Below, in pieces: positions 1-6,592 of a DNA stretch of 8,829 nucleotides. A program made the position numbers and the translations under genes. The first letter of the stretch is position 1; every line of letters begins with the position of its first letter. Under the pieces are notes generated by a model, which saw only the letters and a list, made by a program, of their open reading frames with translations, was not told where the DNA came from and ran no database searches. Source of the DNA: Candidatus Faecivivens stercoripullorum (lineage in GTDB: Bacteria; Bacillota; Clostridia; Oscillospirales; Ruminococcaceae); assembly GCA_018715285.1 (NCBI GenBank), contig DVLW01000229.1:1-8829 (forward strand). The letters are read 5' to 3'.

Positions 1-183
1 CAGCCCCTCATTTTTCCGATCCTCAATCCACTGCTGAACCCCGGGAAATGGCACCGGATGATTATGGCTGGTCAAAGTGTTGTCCACGTCAAGAATAATC
101 AGGCGAATCTGCCGCTGGGCAAAAAAACTGCCGGGAATATCCGTAATATGCTGGAAATAAGCGTCGGGATAAAACAGGGACAT
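1..183 (-). CDS. yqeG: YqeG family HAD IIIA-type phosphatase, N-terminal part (runs off the window)
   Basis: Only the first 61 codons are present; the reading frame is open to the window edge. The start ATG at 183-181 follows AAAGGAG with 9 nt spacing. The protein opens MSLFYPDAYF and reaches the HAD motif I, LDVDNTL (residues 31-37), where D32 and D34 would be the nucleophile and the acid/base Asp. The position of this motif about 30 residues in, after a short amphipathic leader, fits YqeG, a small cytoplasmic HAD hydrolase of the Bacillus yqeG-yqeL neighbourhood whose substrate is not well established. The gene starts 83 nt after the rpsU stop and just past the rpsU terminator, with no space for its own promoter, so read-through from rpsU is likely. 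The C-terminal HAD motifs are not visible, so another HAD subfamily cannot be fully excluded. Confidence 0.85.
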   Translation of the reverse strand, partial: MSLFYPDAYFQHITDIPGSFFAQRQIRLIILDVDNTLTSHNHPVPFPGVQQWIEDRKNEGL

Positions 184-196
184 CTCGGAGGGCTCC

Positions 197-218
197 TTTC
201 GTTTTGCTGAAAACGAAA
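197..218 (-). other. Perfect 9-bp inverted repeat abutting the yqeG Shine-Dalgarno
   Basis: TTTCGTTTT and AAAACGAAA flank a 4-nt loop (GCTG on the plus strand, CAGC in the transcript). In the minus-strand transcript the left arm is the U-rich tail of the rpsU terminator. The right arm runs directly into the GGAG of the yqeG ribosome-binding site. The repeat is seen directly; a regulatory role is inferred. Confidence 0.5.
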
Positions 219-242
219 AGCGAGCCGAAAACGGCTCGCTTT
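217..242 (-). terminator. Intrinsic terminator after rpsU
   Basis: A perfect 11-bp stem (AAAGCGAGCCG / CGGCTCGCTTT) encloses a 4-nt loop. In the minus-strand transcript it is followed by the U-rich run UCGUUUU. It lies 25 nt past the rpsU stop codon. The opposite strand also ends in TTT, so some bidirectional function is possible, but no plus-strand gene is present to need it. Confidence 0.88.
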
Positions 243-266
243 ATGATCGTTTATACAGCGCAAAGA

Positions 267-443
267 TTATTTGAATTTACGCTTTCTTGCAGCTTCCGAT
301 TTCTTTTTACGCTTTACGGAAGGCTTCTCGTAGTGCTCTCTCTTGCGGACTTCAGCGAGCACGCCGGACTTAGCGCAAGATCTTTTGAATCTCTTCAGTG
401 CATTTTCAAGAGACTCGTTGTCTTTAACTCTGATTTCTGACAT
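267..443 (-). CDS. rpsU: Small ribosomal subunit protein bS21
   Basis: This 58-residue protein is a component of the 30S subunit platform that takes part in translation initiation. The sequence is unmistakable. It starts MSEIRVKDNESLENALKRFK and has the conserved core of residues 21-40 (RSCAKSGV, then EVRKREHYEKP). The C-terminal tail is very basic (KRKKKSEAARKRKFK), as usual in Bacillota, and the length matches the family. The start ATG at 443-441 follows a strong GGGAGGG site with about 7 nt spacing. The gene has its own consensus promoter about 150 nt upstream, a long leader, and an intrinsic terminator immediately after the TAA stop. The next gene downstream is yqeG. Confidence 0.98.
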   Translation of the reverse strand: MSEIRVKDNESLENALKRFKRSCAKSGVLAEVRKREHYEKPSVKRKKKSEAARKRKFK

Positions 444-469
444 TCTGATTCCCTCCCTTTGCCAAACGG

Positions 470-518
470 CAGAGGTCTAAAGGCGATGACTGCCGCCGGA
501 CGCCACAGCCAACCTCTG
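470..518 (-). promoter_or_regulatory. Candidate structured 5' leader of rpsU
   Basis: The transcript between the predicted start near 585 and the rpsU ATG at 443 is about 140 nt. Within it, CAGAGGT (518-512) can pair with ACCTCTG (476-470), closing a 35-nt loop. GGCG (504-501) can pair with CGCC (485-482) inside it. A small GCC-GTTT-GGC hairpin then sits next to the ribosome-binding site. Ribosomal protein genes often carry autoregulatory leaders; that this is one is inference, since no known leader family was recognised. Confidence 0.4.
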
Positions 519-591
519 TTCCATACCCGCTGCACACGGCTATGGAGACCATGGTTTCCGGTTTATGACGTTCATCACATTTGTATCTCTA

Positions 592-621
592 ATTATACAG
601 CAATGGCGGCCTTTATGTCAA
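592..621 (-). promoter_or_regulatory. Sigma-A promoter of rpsU
   Basis: Reading the minus strand, a perfect -35 box TTGACA (621-616) is followed by an 18-nt spacer and a perfect -10 box TATAAT (597-592). Transcription should start near 585. It lies between the lipoprotein stop and rpsU, facing rpsU, with a leader of about 140 nt. Confidence 0.88.
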
Positions 622-669
622 GGGATTTTTCACTTTTTTCAGAAAATCTTTTTTCTTCCAAACTGCGCA

Positions 670-1368
670 TCAGGATTCAGAAAAGACCCTGGTGTAAAGG
701 TACTCCTGATATCCGTCGTAATTCTGCACTTCCCAGTTATACCGGGTACCTCCCAGCGTCGAATACAAGGTAACCCCCATCATCAGCCCGGCCTGTTCGT
801 CCAGCCACTGCCATTCCTCACCCTGCAGTCCTATCACCTCACCGCCGGCCACCTTTTCCCAACCGGTCAGATAGGACTGTTCATCCGGGTAGCGGCTGGT
901 AAAGGGAAGCGGCTGCTCACCATTCACCGAGCCAATCCCCTCGTAAAAGGTTTCAAAAGCCGAAGCAGGGAAAGCATTTTTCAGTTCCGCACACTGGTCC
1001 GCCATGACCCGGTAAACCGCATCAGGAACCGGTTCTCCGGAAACAACATGCTCCAGAAGAATCCGAACCGTCTTTCCGTCGACCAGCAAAACCGAAAGGG
1101 TCGTCTGCACCCCTTCTGGCATCTCCGCCGGCAGAAGCTCTGTGCAGCCTTCCACTGCATACAGTTCAGCGCCGCCGTCAGAATCTGTCTTTTGCAGGCT
1201 CCCTCCCGGCAGGCCGAGCTGTTTTTCGATTTCCGAAACGCCGCTGCATCTACCAGCCTCACCAAACCCTTCGACCCAACTCTCTGTCTGCTGCCCACAG
1301 CCTGCCATGGACAGGAAAGCGCATACTACCATCAGACAAAGAACCAATTGCAGCAATCTTTTTTTCAT
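670..1368 (-). CDS. Putative lipoprotein of unknown function
   Basis: The 232-residue protein has a clear lipoprotein signal: a basic start (MKKR), a hydrophobic stretch at residues 5-19, and a lipobox MAGC with the modified Cys at 24. It is therefore probably anchored on the outer face of the cytoplasmic membrane. The start at 1368 was chosen over an in-frame ATG at 1392 because it begins the signal peptide directly and has GGGAG upstream. The mature part is acidic, moderately rich in Trp, Tyr and Gly, and has three further Cys residues near positions 41, 75 and 125. It shows no motif or repeat that I recognise. The C-terminal third, with aromatic residues spaced through VTLYSTLGG and WEVQNYDGYQEYLY, looks beta-rich. 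It follows the decayed gene at 1707-1370 and may share the promoter at 1760-1732. No terminator is obvious between it and rpsU. Confidence 0.85.
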   Translation of the reverse strand: MKKRLLQLVLCLMVVCAFLSMAGCGQQTESWVEGFGEAGRCSGVSEIEKQLGLPGGSLQKTDSDGGAELYAVEGCTELLPAEMPEGVQTTLSVLLVDGKTVRILLEHVVSGEPVPDAVYRVMADQCAELKNAFPASAFETFYEGIGSVNGEQPLPFTSRYPDEQSYLTGWEKVAGGEVIGLQGEEWQWLDEQAGLMMGVTLYSTLGGTRYNWEVQNYDGYQEYLYTRVFSES

Positions 1369-1369
1369 T

Positions 1370-1707
1370 TTACCCGTTCTCCCAAAAAGCATTAAAAAAA
1401 TTTATTTTTTGCGTATGATTATCAATACGGCCATCACTTACAACACCAAATGTTACGTAAAATCCACCATTCACAAAATCCCCCGAAATCAAAATTCACG
1501 ATCCACCATAGCTCGACAAACTCTTTGACTTTGAATATTTTGTCGCAATCGCGGGATCATAATAAAGACACTACATTGTAACGGCTACATTCTTTGGAGA
1601 GAACTCTTCCGCTGCATAAACAGACACCATTACAGAGTACGTAGCGCCAGTTATGAATAAAGCGCACAGGCAAGCTGACATTTTATATATTTTTTAATTC
1701 GCGTCAT
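1370..1707 (-). pseudogene. Possible decayed gene for a small secreted protein
   Basis: This stretch between leuS and the lipoprotein has no intact gene, but one reading frame looks like broken coding sequence. A start at 1707 gives MTRIKKYIK, the basic head of a signal peptide, and then soon stops. The adjacent frame continues as the matching hydrophobic part (ALFITGATYSVMVSVYA) with an AxA-like cleavage region before AEEFSP. The same frame goes on through two stops, TAG at 1573-1571 and TGA at 1498-1496. It contains protein-like segments such as YYDPAIATKYSKS and GGFYVTFGVVSDGRIDN, and ends with TAA at 1372-1370, one base before the lipoprotein start. One frameshift and two nonsense changes would explain it. 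The region looks more AT-rich than its neighbours. With only about 110 codons this could be chance, and I recognise no family. Confidence 0.35.
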
Positions 1708-1731
1708 TGTATAACATCTTATATTTATTAT

Positions 1732-1760
1732 AATATATATCTTTTTTCAAAAAAAGTCAA
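1732..1760 (-). promoter_or_regulatory. Sigma-A promoter for the decayed gene and lipoprotein
   Basis: On the minus strand TTGACT (1760-1755) is separated by 17 nt from TATATT (1737-1732), within a very AT-rich stretch. A second possible -10, TATAAT, lies 5 nt further downstream at less ideal spacing. It sits just past the leuS terminator and before the first possible start codon at 1707, so it should drive transcription toward the lipoprotein. Confidence 0.68.
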
Positions 1761-1772
1761 ACGTTTATAATC

Positions 1773-1812
1773 AAAAAAGAGGGGGAAATTTTTGGATTTC
1801 CACCCTCTTTTT
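1773..1812 (-). terminator. Intrinsic terminator after leuS
   Basis: In the transcript AAAAAGAGGG-T-GGAAA pairs with TTTCCCCCTCTTTTTT through about 15 bp with a single bulged base, around an 8-nt loop. It lies 9 nt past the leuS TAA and ends in a run of six U. The A-rich outer arm gives a U run on the other strand too, so it could work in both directions. It closes the long upstream gene string. Confidence 0.92.
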
Positions 1813-1821
1813 GACAAATTA

Positions 1822-4368
1822 TTATTTTGCGACGATATTGACCAGTTTACCTTTGACGTAAAGTTCTTTGACAATCGTCTTACCAGCAATAGCAGCCGCG
1901 ATCTTTTCCTCAGCCTTTGCCAGTGCAATCGCATCTTCCGCCGAGATATCAACCGGAACATTCAATTTTGCACGGACTTTGCCGCAGATCTGAACGGCAA
2001 TCTCAACAGTAGACTCGGTGCACTTGTCAGGATCATAGGTAACCCAGTGCTGAGAAGTAATCGGAGAACCGAAGCCCATAATCTCAAACAGTTCCTCGGT
2101 GATATGCGGAGCAAACGGGTTGAGAAGAATCAGCAGGTCGCGATACTCTTTGCGGTTGATCGAACCGACCGCATCAATCTTGTTAAGCAGTCCCATCATT
2201 GCCGCAATCGCGGTGTTGTACTTCAGTGTTTCGATATCTTCCGAAACCTTTTTAATGGTCTGGTTGAACGGAACTTCCAGTTCAGGACGGTAGCTGTCAC
2301 CATCGATTACGCTGTCCTGCAGCTTCCACACACGGTCAAGGAAGCGTTTGCAGCCGGCAATCGAAGAGGTGTTCCAGGGAGCAGCCTGTTCAAAGTCGCC
2401 CATGAACATCTCATAGGTGCGCATGGTATCAGCACCATAATCCCGGACGATATCATCAGGGTTGACGACATTGCCCAGAGACTTGGACATCTTGACAACC
2501 GGATGAGCGGCCATTTCACCGTACTTTTCAATCAGAGCTTTCTGCGCTTCCTTTTCAGAACCGTACTTTTCAACCAGTTCTTTCTGTTCAGCAGCAGGGA
2601 GGTTCTGGAAGCTGTGGGGGTTCAGGCCAAGAATCATACCATGACTGGTTCTCTTCTTATAAGGCTCAGAGTAAGGAACCACACCGATATCATACAGGAA
2701 GTTGTGCCAGAAACGGGAGTAGAGCAGATGCAGAGTGGTATGTTCCATACCGCCATTGTACCAGTCAACCGGTCCCCAGTATTCGAGCGCTTCCTTGCTT
2801 GCAAGCGCTTCATTGTTGTGCGGGTCCATATACCGCAGGAAGTACCAGGAAGAACCAGCCCACTGAGGCATTGTATCGGTTTCACGTTTAGCCGGTCCGC
2901 CACAGCAGGGACAGGTGGTGTTTACCCAGTCGGTATGACGTGCCAGCGGGCTTTCACCGTCTTCACCGGGTTCAAAATCGGTGATCTCCGGCAGAGTCAG
3001 AGGCAGTTCACTTTCCGGGATAGGCTGCCAGCCGCACTTGTCACACTTAACCATCGGGATAGGTTCGCCCCAGTAACGCTGACGGCTGAATACCCAGTCA
3101 CGCAGTTTGAAGTTGACCTTGTCGCAGCCTTTGCCATTTGCTTCCAGCCACTCGATCATCTTTGCCTTTGCATCATTAACCGAAAGACCGTTGAGGAAAC
3201 CAGAATTGACCAGTGTACCGGTTGCAACGTCGGTGAAAGCAGCTTCGTCCAGATTGGACGGAGTATTGCCCTGAACGACTTCAACAATCGGCAGACCGAA
3301 TTTCTTTGCAAACTCCCAGTCACGGGTATCATGCGCCGGAACTGCCATAATTGCGCCGGTACCGTAGCTTGCCAGAACGTAGTCAGAAATAAAGATCGGA
3401 ATCTCTTTATTATTTACAGGGTTAATGCCCTTTACACCGTCAAGGCAGACACCGGTCTTATTCTTATTAAGCTCGGTACGTTCCATATCACTCTTACGAG
3501 ATGCTTCCATCTGATAAGCCTTGACTTCATCCGCATTTTTGATAATGCCCTTTTCCAGCCATTCGCCCACGAGTGCATGTTCCGGAGACACAACCATATA
3601 GGTTGCGCCAAACAGAGTATCACAGCGGGTTGTATAAACCGTCAGGGTATCACCGGTAGTAGTCGTGAAATTGACTTCTGCACCATGGCTGCGTCCAATC
3701 CAGTTTTTCTGCTGGGTGGCGACACGCTCGATATAATCCAGTCCATCCAGGCCATCGATCAGACGGTCAGCATACGCAGTGATCTTGAGCATCCACTGAC
3801 TTTTTTCTCTGTGGACGACCGGTGCGCCGCAGCGTTCACAAACGCCGTTGACAACCTCTTCATTGGCCAGAACGACTTTACAGCCGGTACACCAGTTGAC
3901 GTTCATTTCCTTTTTGTAAGCCAGTCCATGCTTATACAGCTGAAGGAAAATCCACTGGGTCCATTTATAATAATTCGGGTCAGTGGTATTGATCTCACGA
4001 TCCCAGTCAAACGACAATCCCAGCGATTTCAGCTGAGATTTAAAGCGGGCGACATTGTCTCTGGTGACGATTTCGGGATGAATATGGTTTTTCATCGCGA
4101 AGTTTTCAGTCGGCAGGCCGAATGCGTCCCAACCCATCGTGTACAGGACATTGTATCCTTCCAGACGGCGTTTTCTTGCAACGACGTCCAGCGCGGTATA
4201 GCTGCGGGGATGGCCAACATGCAGGCCAGCTCCCGAAGGATAGGGAAATTCTACCAGCGGATAGAATTTAGGTTTTGTGTGATCAATTTCAGCATGGAAC
4301 GTCTTATTCTCGTCCCAGTAGTTTTGCCATTTTTTCTCAATGGCCTGAAAATCGTAGATGCTGCTCAT
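1822..4368 (-). CDS. leuS: Leucine--tRNA ligase
   Basis: This cytoplasmic class I aminoacyl-tRNA synthetase attaches leucine to tRNA-Leu and edits mischarged tRNA. The 848-residue protein is full length for a bacterial LeuRS. Visible elements, in order, are the HIGH motif as HVGH (50-53), a zinc-type CxxC pair (C160/C163 and C177/C180), and the CP1 editing domain with the threonine-rich TTRCDT (246-251) and GTGAIMAVPAHD followed by TRDWEF (about 336-353). A second Cys cluster follows (CDKC 442-445 and CPCC 486-489), then the catalytic KMSKS (626-630) and a C-terminal tRNA-binding region. The editing motif has Cys where Pro is usual (TTRPDT). The ATG at 4368 follows AAAGGA and lies 45 nt after rsfS. 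There is no room for a T-box leader, so leucine-responsive control, if any, would act elsewhere. Confidence 0.99.
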   Translation of the reverse strand: MSSIYDFQAIEKKWQNYWDENKTFHAEIDHTKPKFYPLVEFPYPSGAGLHVGHPRSYTALDVVARKRRLEGYNVLYTMGWDAFGLPTENFAMKNHIHPEIVTRDNVARFKSQLKSLGLSFDWDREINTTDPNYYKWTQWIFLQLYKHGLAYKKEMNVNWCTGCKVVLANEEVVNGVCERCGAPVVHREKSQWMLKITAYADRLIDGLDGLDYIERVATQQKNWIGRSHGAEVNFTTTTGDTLTVYTTRCDTLFGATYMVVSPEHALVGEWLEKGIIKNADEVKAYQMEASRKSDMERTELNKNKTGVCLDGVKGINPVNNKEIPIFISDYVLASYGTGAIMAVPAHDTRDWEFAKKFGLPIVEVVQGNTPSNLDEAAFTDVATGTLVNSGFLNGLSVNDAKAKMIEWLEANGKGCDKVNFKLRDWVFSRQRYWGEPIPMVKCDKCGWQPIPESELPLTLPEITDFEPGEDGESPLARHTDWVNTTCPCCGGPAKRETDTMPQWAGSSWYFLRYMDPHNNEALASKEALEYWGPVDWYNGGMEHTTLHLLYSRFWHNFLYDIGVVPYSEPYKKRTSHGMILGLNPHSFQNLPAAEQKELVEKYGSEKEAQKALIEKYGEMAAHPVVKMSKSLGNVVNPDDIVRDYGADTMRTYEMFMGDFEQAAPWNTSSIAGCKRFLDRVWKLQDSVIDGDSYRPELEVPFNQTIKKVSEDIETLKYNTAIAAMMGLLNKIDAVGSINRKEYRDLLILLNPFAPHITEELFEIMGFGSPITSQHWVTYDPDKCTESTVEIAVQICGKVRAKLNVPVDISAEDAIALAKAEEKIAAAIAGKTIVKELYVKGKLVNIVAK

Positions 4369-4388
4369 TTTTCTATCATTCCTTTATC

Positions 4389-4400
4389 GGGGTTTTCCCC
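4389..4400 (-). other. Short GC hairpin between rsfS and leuS
   Basis: GGGG-AAAA-CCCC in the transcript forms a 4-bp all-GC stem with a 4-nt loop, about 20 nt upstream of the leuS start and just before its AAAGGA site. It has no U run and so is not a terminator. It might affect RNA processing or leuS translation, or be incidental. Confidence 0.25.
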
Positions 4401-4413
4401 AGATTTGCAAAAA

Positions 4414-4773
4414 TCAGTTTGCTTTCAGAAGGTGGGAGATATCGATCTGCTCGCCGTCTGCCCACAGACGTTCCAGATTGTAAAACTCTCTGGTTTCCCG
4501 CAAAAAGACATGCACAACCACGCCCGAATAATCCAGTACAATCCAGTTTTCCGAACGGTAACCTTCGGTTGCATGGGGTTTGATGCCTTTCTGAGAGAGC
4601 TGATATTCCACTTCGTCAGCCAGCATTTTAACCTGGGTATTGCTGCTGCCGGCAGCGATTACAAAATAATCGGCAATGATCGTCAGATCTCCGATACGGA
4701 TTGCGCGAATATCATCAGCTTTTTTGCTGTCCAGAATCTGGACAACTGCTTCCATCAGTTCTTTGGATTCCAT
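4414..4773 (-). CDS. rsfS: Ribosome silencing factor RsfS (Iojap/YqeL)
   Basis: RsfS binds protein uL14 on the large ribosomal subunit and blocks joining of the small subunit, so it slows translation in starvation or stationary phase. The 119-residue protein matches the family along its length. It has an N-terminal helix (MEAVVQILDSKKA), the core strand IADYFVIAAGSSNTQVKMLAD, here spanning residues 33-53, and GYRSENWIVLDYSGVVVHVF followed by REFYNLERLW near the C-terminus. The ATG lies 41 nt after the LCP gene; AAAGGA upstream is rather far, about 13 nt, and no better in-frame start was seen. Its place between an LCP gene and leuS is a familiar Clostridia arrangement; in Bacillus the gene follows yqeK directly. 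Confidence 0.97.
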   Translation of the reverse strand: MESKELMEAVVQILDSKKADDIRAIRIGDLTIIADYFVIAAGSSNTQVKMLADEVEYQLSQKGIKPHATEGYRSENWIVLDYSGVVVHVFLRETREFYNLERLWADGEQIDISHLLKAN

Positions 4774-4814
4774 TTGCTGTAACCATTCCTTTCATCCCGA
4801 AAAACCATCATCCA

Positions 4815-5933
4815 TCAGGCAGCGTCAGAGACTTCTTCTTCCTCCTCATCATTGCCGCCCAGCAGATCGGTTACGGTCGCAGAGTTGTCATCATAATAAT
4901 CAACGGTATTTGCCACTTCTTCAACCGAAAGTTCCGAAGCCGGTACGTCATCCGAATAGGGCCGGAAATGTTCATTGAGAAGGTCAGCCAGTTCCTCTTT
5001 ATGCACACTCCAGATCGACTGACCATTATAAGCAGTCGCAGTCTGGCCGGGAACCATATAAAAGCTCATATTGTCAGTATCCATTTTCAGGATTTCCTGT
5101 ACCAGCGACAGTGCGGTTCCAACCGACAAATCGGTCGAAACGTTCTCCATTACAACACCCGAAAGGCTTGCAAGTTCCGAACCGGACAGTGATTTCATCT
5201 TGCTGAAAAGTCCGGCCAGGAACTGACGCTGAGCATTGATTCTGCCGATATCGCCGCCGCTGCGGGAATGCCGTTCACGGACAAACTTTTCTGCTTCAAT
5301 ACCCGACAGGACATGTTCACCGGGCGAGAAGGAAACGCCTTCCAGTGTAAAGGATTCCTCGATGGTTACCGGTACACCGCCCATGGCGTCAACGATTTTA
5401 ATAAATCCGTCCATATCCACCGTGACATAATGGTCAATCGGCAGCGAAAAACGGTCATAGATAACCTCAGCAAGACCATCTATATTGCGTGAACCATAAA
5501 CAGCGTTGATCTTACCGGTCGAAGAAACATTGGTTCCCACCCAGGTATCACGCGGAATCTGGAGCGCCTGTACCGTTCCTGCGCCAAGATCAATCTGTAC
5601 CACCATAATAACGTCGGTGAGCTTACCACGGGAGACACCCGCCGAAGCGTCGGTTGTATTATAGTCAATACCGGCAACCAGGAAATTGACAACCTGATTC
5701 TGCTGGCTAACCGGCGTTTTAATTTCCTCATCAATAACGGCACTGCTTGTCTGAACAACGGTACCGTCCTCATTTGTCGATTCAACGACCTCAGCCAGCG
5801 GCGTCCAGTTCATTACCGAAGTATACCCTGCAAGCAAAACCGAGCTGACAATCATCATAATCGACAGTGCCAAAAGGAGGCCATTTTTCACTCCCATTGG
5901 TGTTTTGGTTTTCTGACTCTTTCCCTTTGCCAT
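4815..5933 (-). CDS. LytR-CpsA-Psr (LCP) family cell-wall glycopolymer ligase
   Basis: LCP proteins transfer undecaprenyl-linked wall polymers, such as teichoic acids or capsule, to peptidoglycan on the outer side of the membrane. The 372-residue protein has a short basic cytoplasmic head, one transmembrane helix (about 18-38) and a linker. The LCP domain runs from about 83 to 240. Its signature parts are TDVIMVVQID with D107, QIPRDTWV with R128, KINAVYG (141-147), VDMDGFIKIVDAMGGVP, and the Arg-rich EKFVRERHSRSGGDIGR with R219, R221 and R231. A low-complexity acidic tail (DEEEEE) ends it. I chose ATG 5933 over a TTG at 5972 that overlaps the yqeK stop, because it starts the basic head and has AAGGA 10 nt upstream. 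It sits between yqeK and rsfS, as in many Clostridia. The exact polymer is not predictable. Confidence 0.95.
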   Translation of the reverse strand: MAKGKSQKTKTPMGVKNGLLLALSIMMIVSSVLLAGYTSVMNWTPLAEVVESTNEDGTVVQTSSAVIDEEIKTPVSQQNQVVNFLVAGIDYNTTDASAGVSRGKLTDVIMVVQIDLGAGTVQALQIPRDTWVGTNVSSTGKINAVYGSRNIDGLAEVIYDRFSLPIDHYVTVDMDGFIKIVDAMGGVPVTIEESFTLEGVSFSPGEHVLSGIEAEKFVRERHSRSGGDIGRINAQRQFLAGLFSKMKSLSGSELASLSGVVMENVSTDLSVGTALSLVQEILKMDTDNMSFYMVPGQTATAYNGQSIWSVHKEELADLLNEHFRPYSDDVPASELSVEEVANTVDYYDDNSATVTDLLGGNDEEEEEVSDAA

Positions 5934-5968
5934 GCATCCATATTCCTTTCCAAACTCACAGCTTTCAG

Positions 5969-6562
5969 TCAATCGACATGAATTCCACTTCTCACAAGTT
6001 CATCATAGCAGGCCAGCGAATCAGGATGGAGTACCCGACATTCTTTTACCAGGTCAGAAATCAGAAATTTCATCGAATAAAGCATTCCCTCATCGAGCGA
6101 CTGATCCACAATTTTCCGGGTCTTTTTGACATCGGGATAATCGCGGTCAGCACTGGTCAGGTCAGCCAGATAGACAACCTTTTCCAGCAGTGACATTCCC
6201 GCGCGACCAGTTGTGTGATATCGAACCGCATTGAGGACTTCTTCATCCTGGATATTCAGTTCCCGTCTGATATACGCTGCGCCGGCGATTGCGTGCCAGA
6301 GCTGCGGGGCACACATGTCCGCATATAATAGGATTATACCAGAATCCTCAATGAATTGCAACATTTCTTTTGGTTCAACATTTTTCATAATATCGTGCAA
6401 AAGTCCCGCCAGTCTGGCCCGGGTCACATCCGCACCAAACCGTTTGGCGAGCTCAACTGCCCGGTTCATCACACAGATGGAATGTTCATATCTGGAAGGT
6501 TTGAGCCGGCTGCGTACCAGCGCTTCATATTCTTCCCACGGAATGAGTTCCGGCTGCCACAT
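5969..6562 (-). CDS. yqeK: YqeK, HD-domain symmetrical Ap4A hydrolase
   Basis: YqeK proteins are cytoplasmic metal-dependent HD-domain enzymes; the family is known to split diadenosine tetraphosphate into two ADP. The 197-residue protein shows the metal-binding set: H27 in RYEHS, H56-D57 in LLHDI, H90 in QLWHAIAG, H116 in RYHTTG, and D134 in LADLTSADR. The spacing and length fit YqeK well. I chose ATG 6562 rather than 6580 because AGAGGAAG lies 7-9 nt upstream of it, while the earlier ATG has only A-rich sequence before it. It lies 30 nt after nadD and 35 nt before the LCP gene. The pairing nadD-yqeK is conserved across Bacillota. All catalytic residues are present. Confidence 0.94.
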   Translation of the reverse strand: MWQPELIPWEEYEALVRSRLKPSRYEHSICVMNRAVELAKRFGADVTRARLAGLLHDIMKNVEPKEMLQFIEDSGIILLYADMCAPQLWHAIAGAAYIRRELNIQDEEVLNAVRYHTTGRAGMSLLEKVVYLADLTSADRDYPDVKKTRKIVDQSLDEGMLYSMKFLISDLVKECRVLHPDSLACYDELVRSGIHVD

Positions 6563-6592
6563 GACACATCTTCCTCTCATATTCTTTTCTTA

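Noticed and set aside
204..440. A 78-codon plus-strand frame over rpsU
   Set aside because: The minus strand encodes an unmistakable bS21 with promoter, ribosome-binding site and terminator.
540..575. An 11-codon upstream reading frame (MNVINRKPWSP) in the rpsU leader
   Set aside because: It has no Shine-Dalgarno, begins only about 10 nt from the predicted transcript start, and shows no run of regulatory codons.
565..1395. A 276-codon open frame on the plus strand over the lipoprotein
   Set aside because: The lipoprotein on the other strand has a signal peptide, lipobox and ribosome-binding site; the plus frame has none of these and overlaps the rpsU promoter.
1792..4782. A 996-codon open frame on the plus strand, antisense to leuS and rsfS
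   Set aside because: Its start is a TTG inside the leuS terminator with no ribosome-binding site. The protein has no recognisable domain and it covers two certain genes. The long frame follows from the codon use of the opposite strand.
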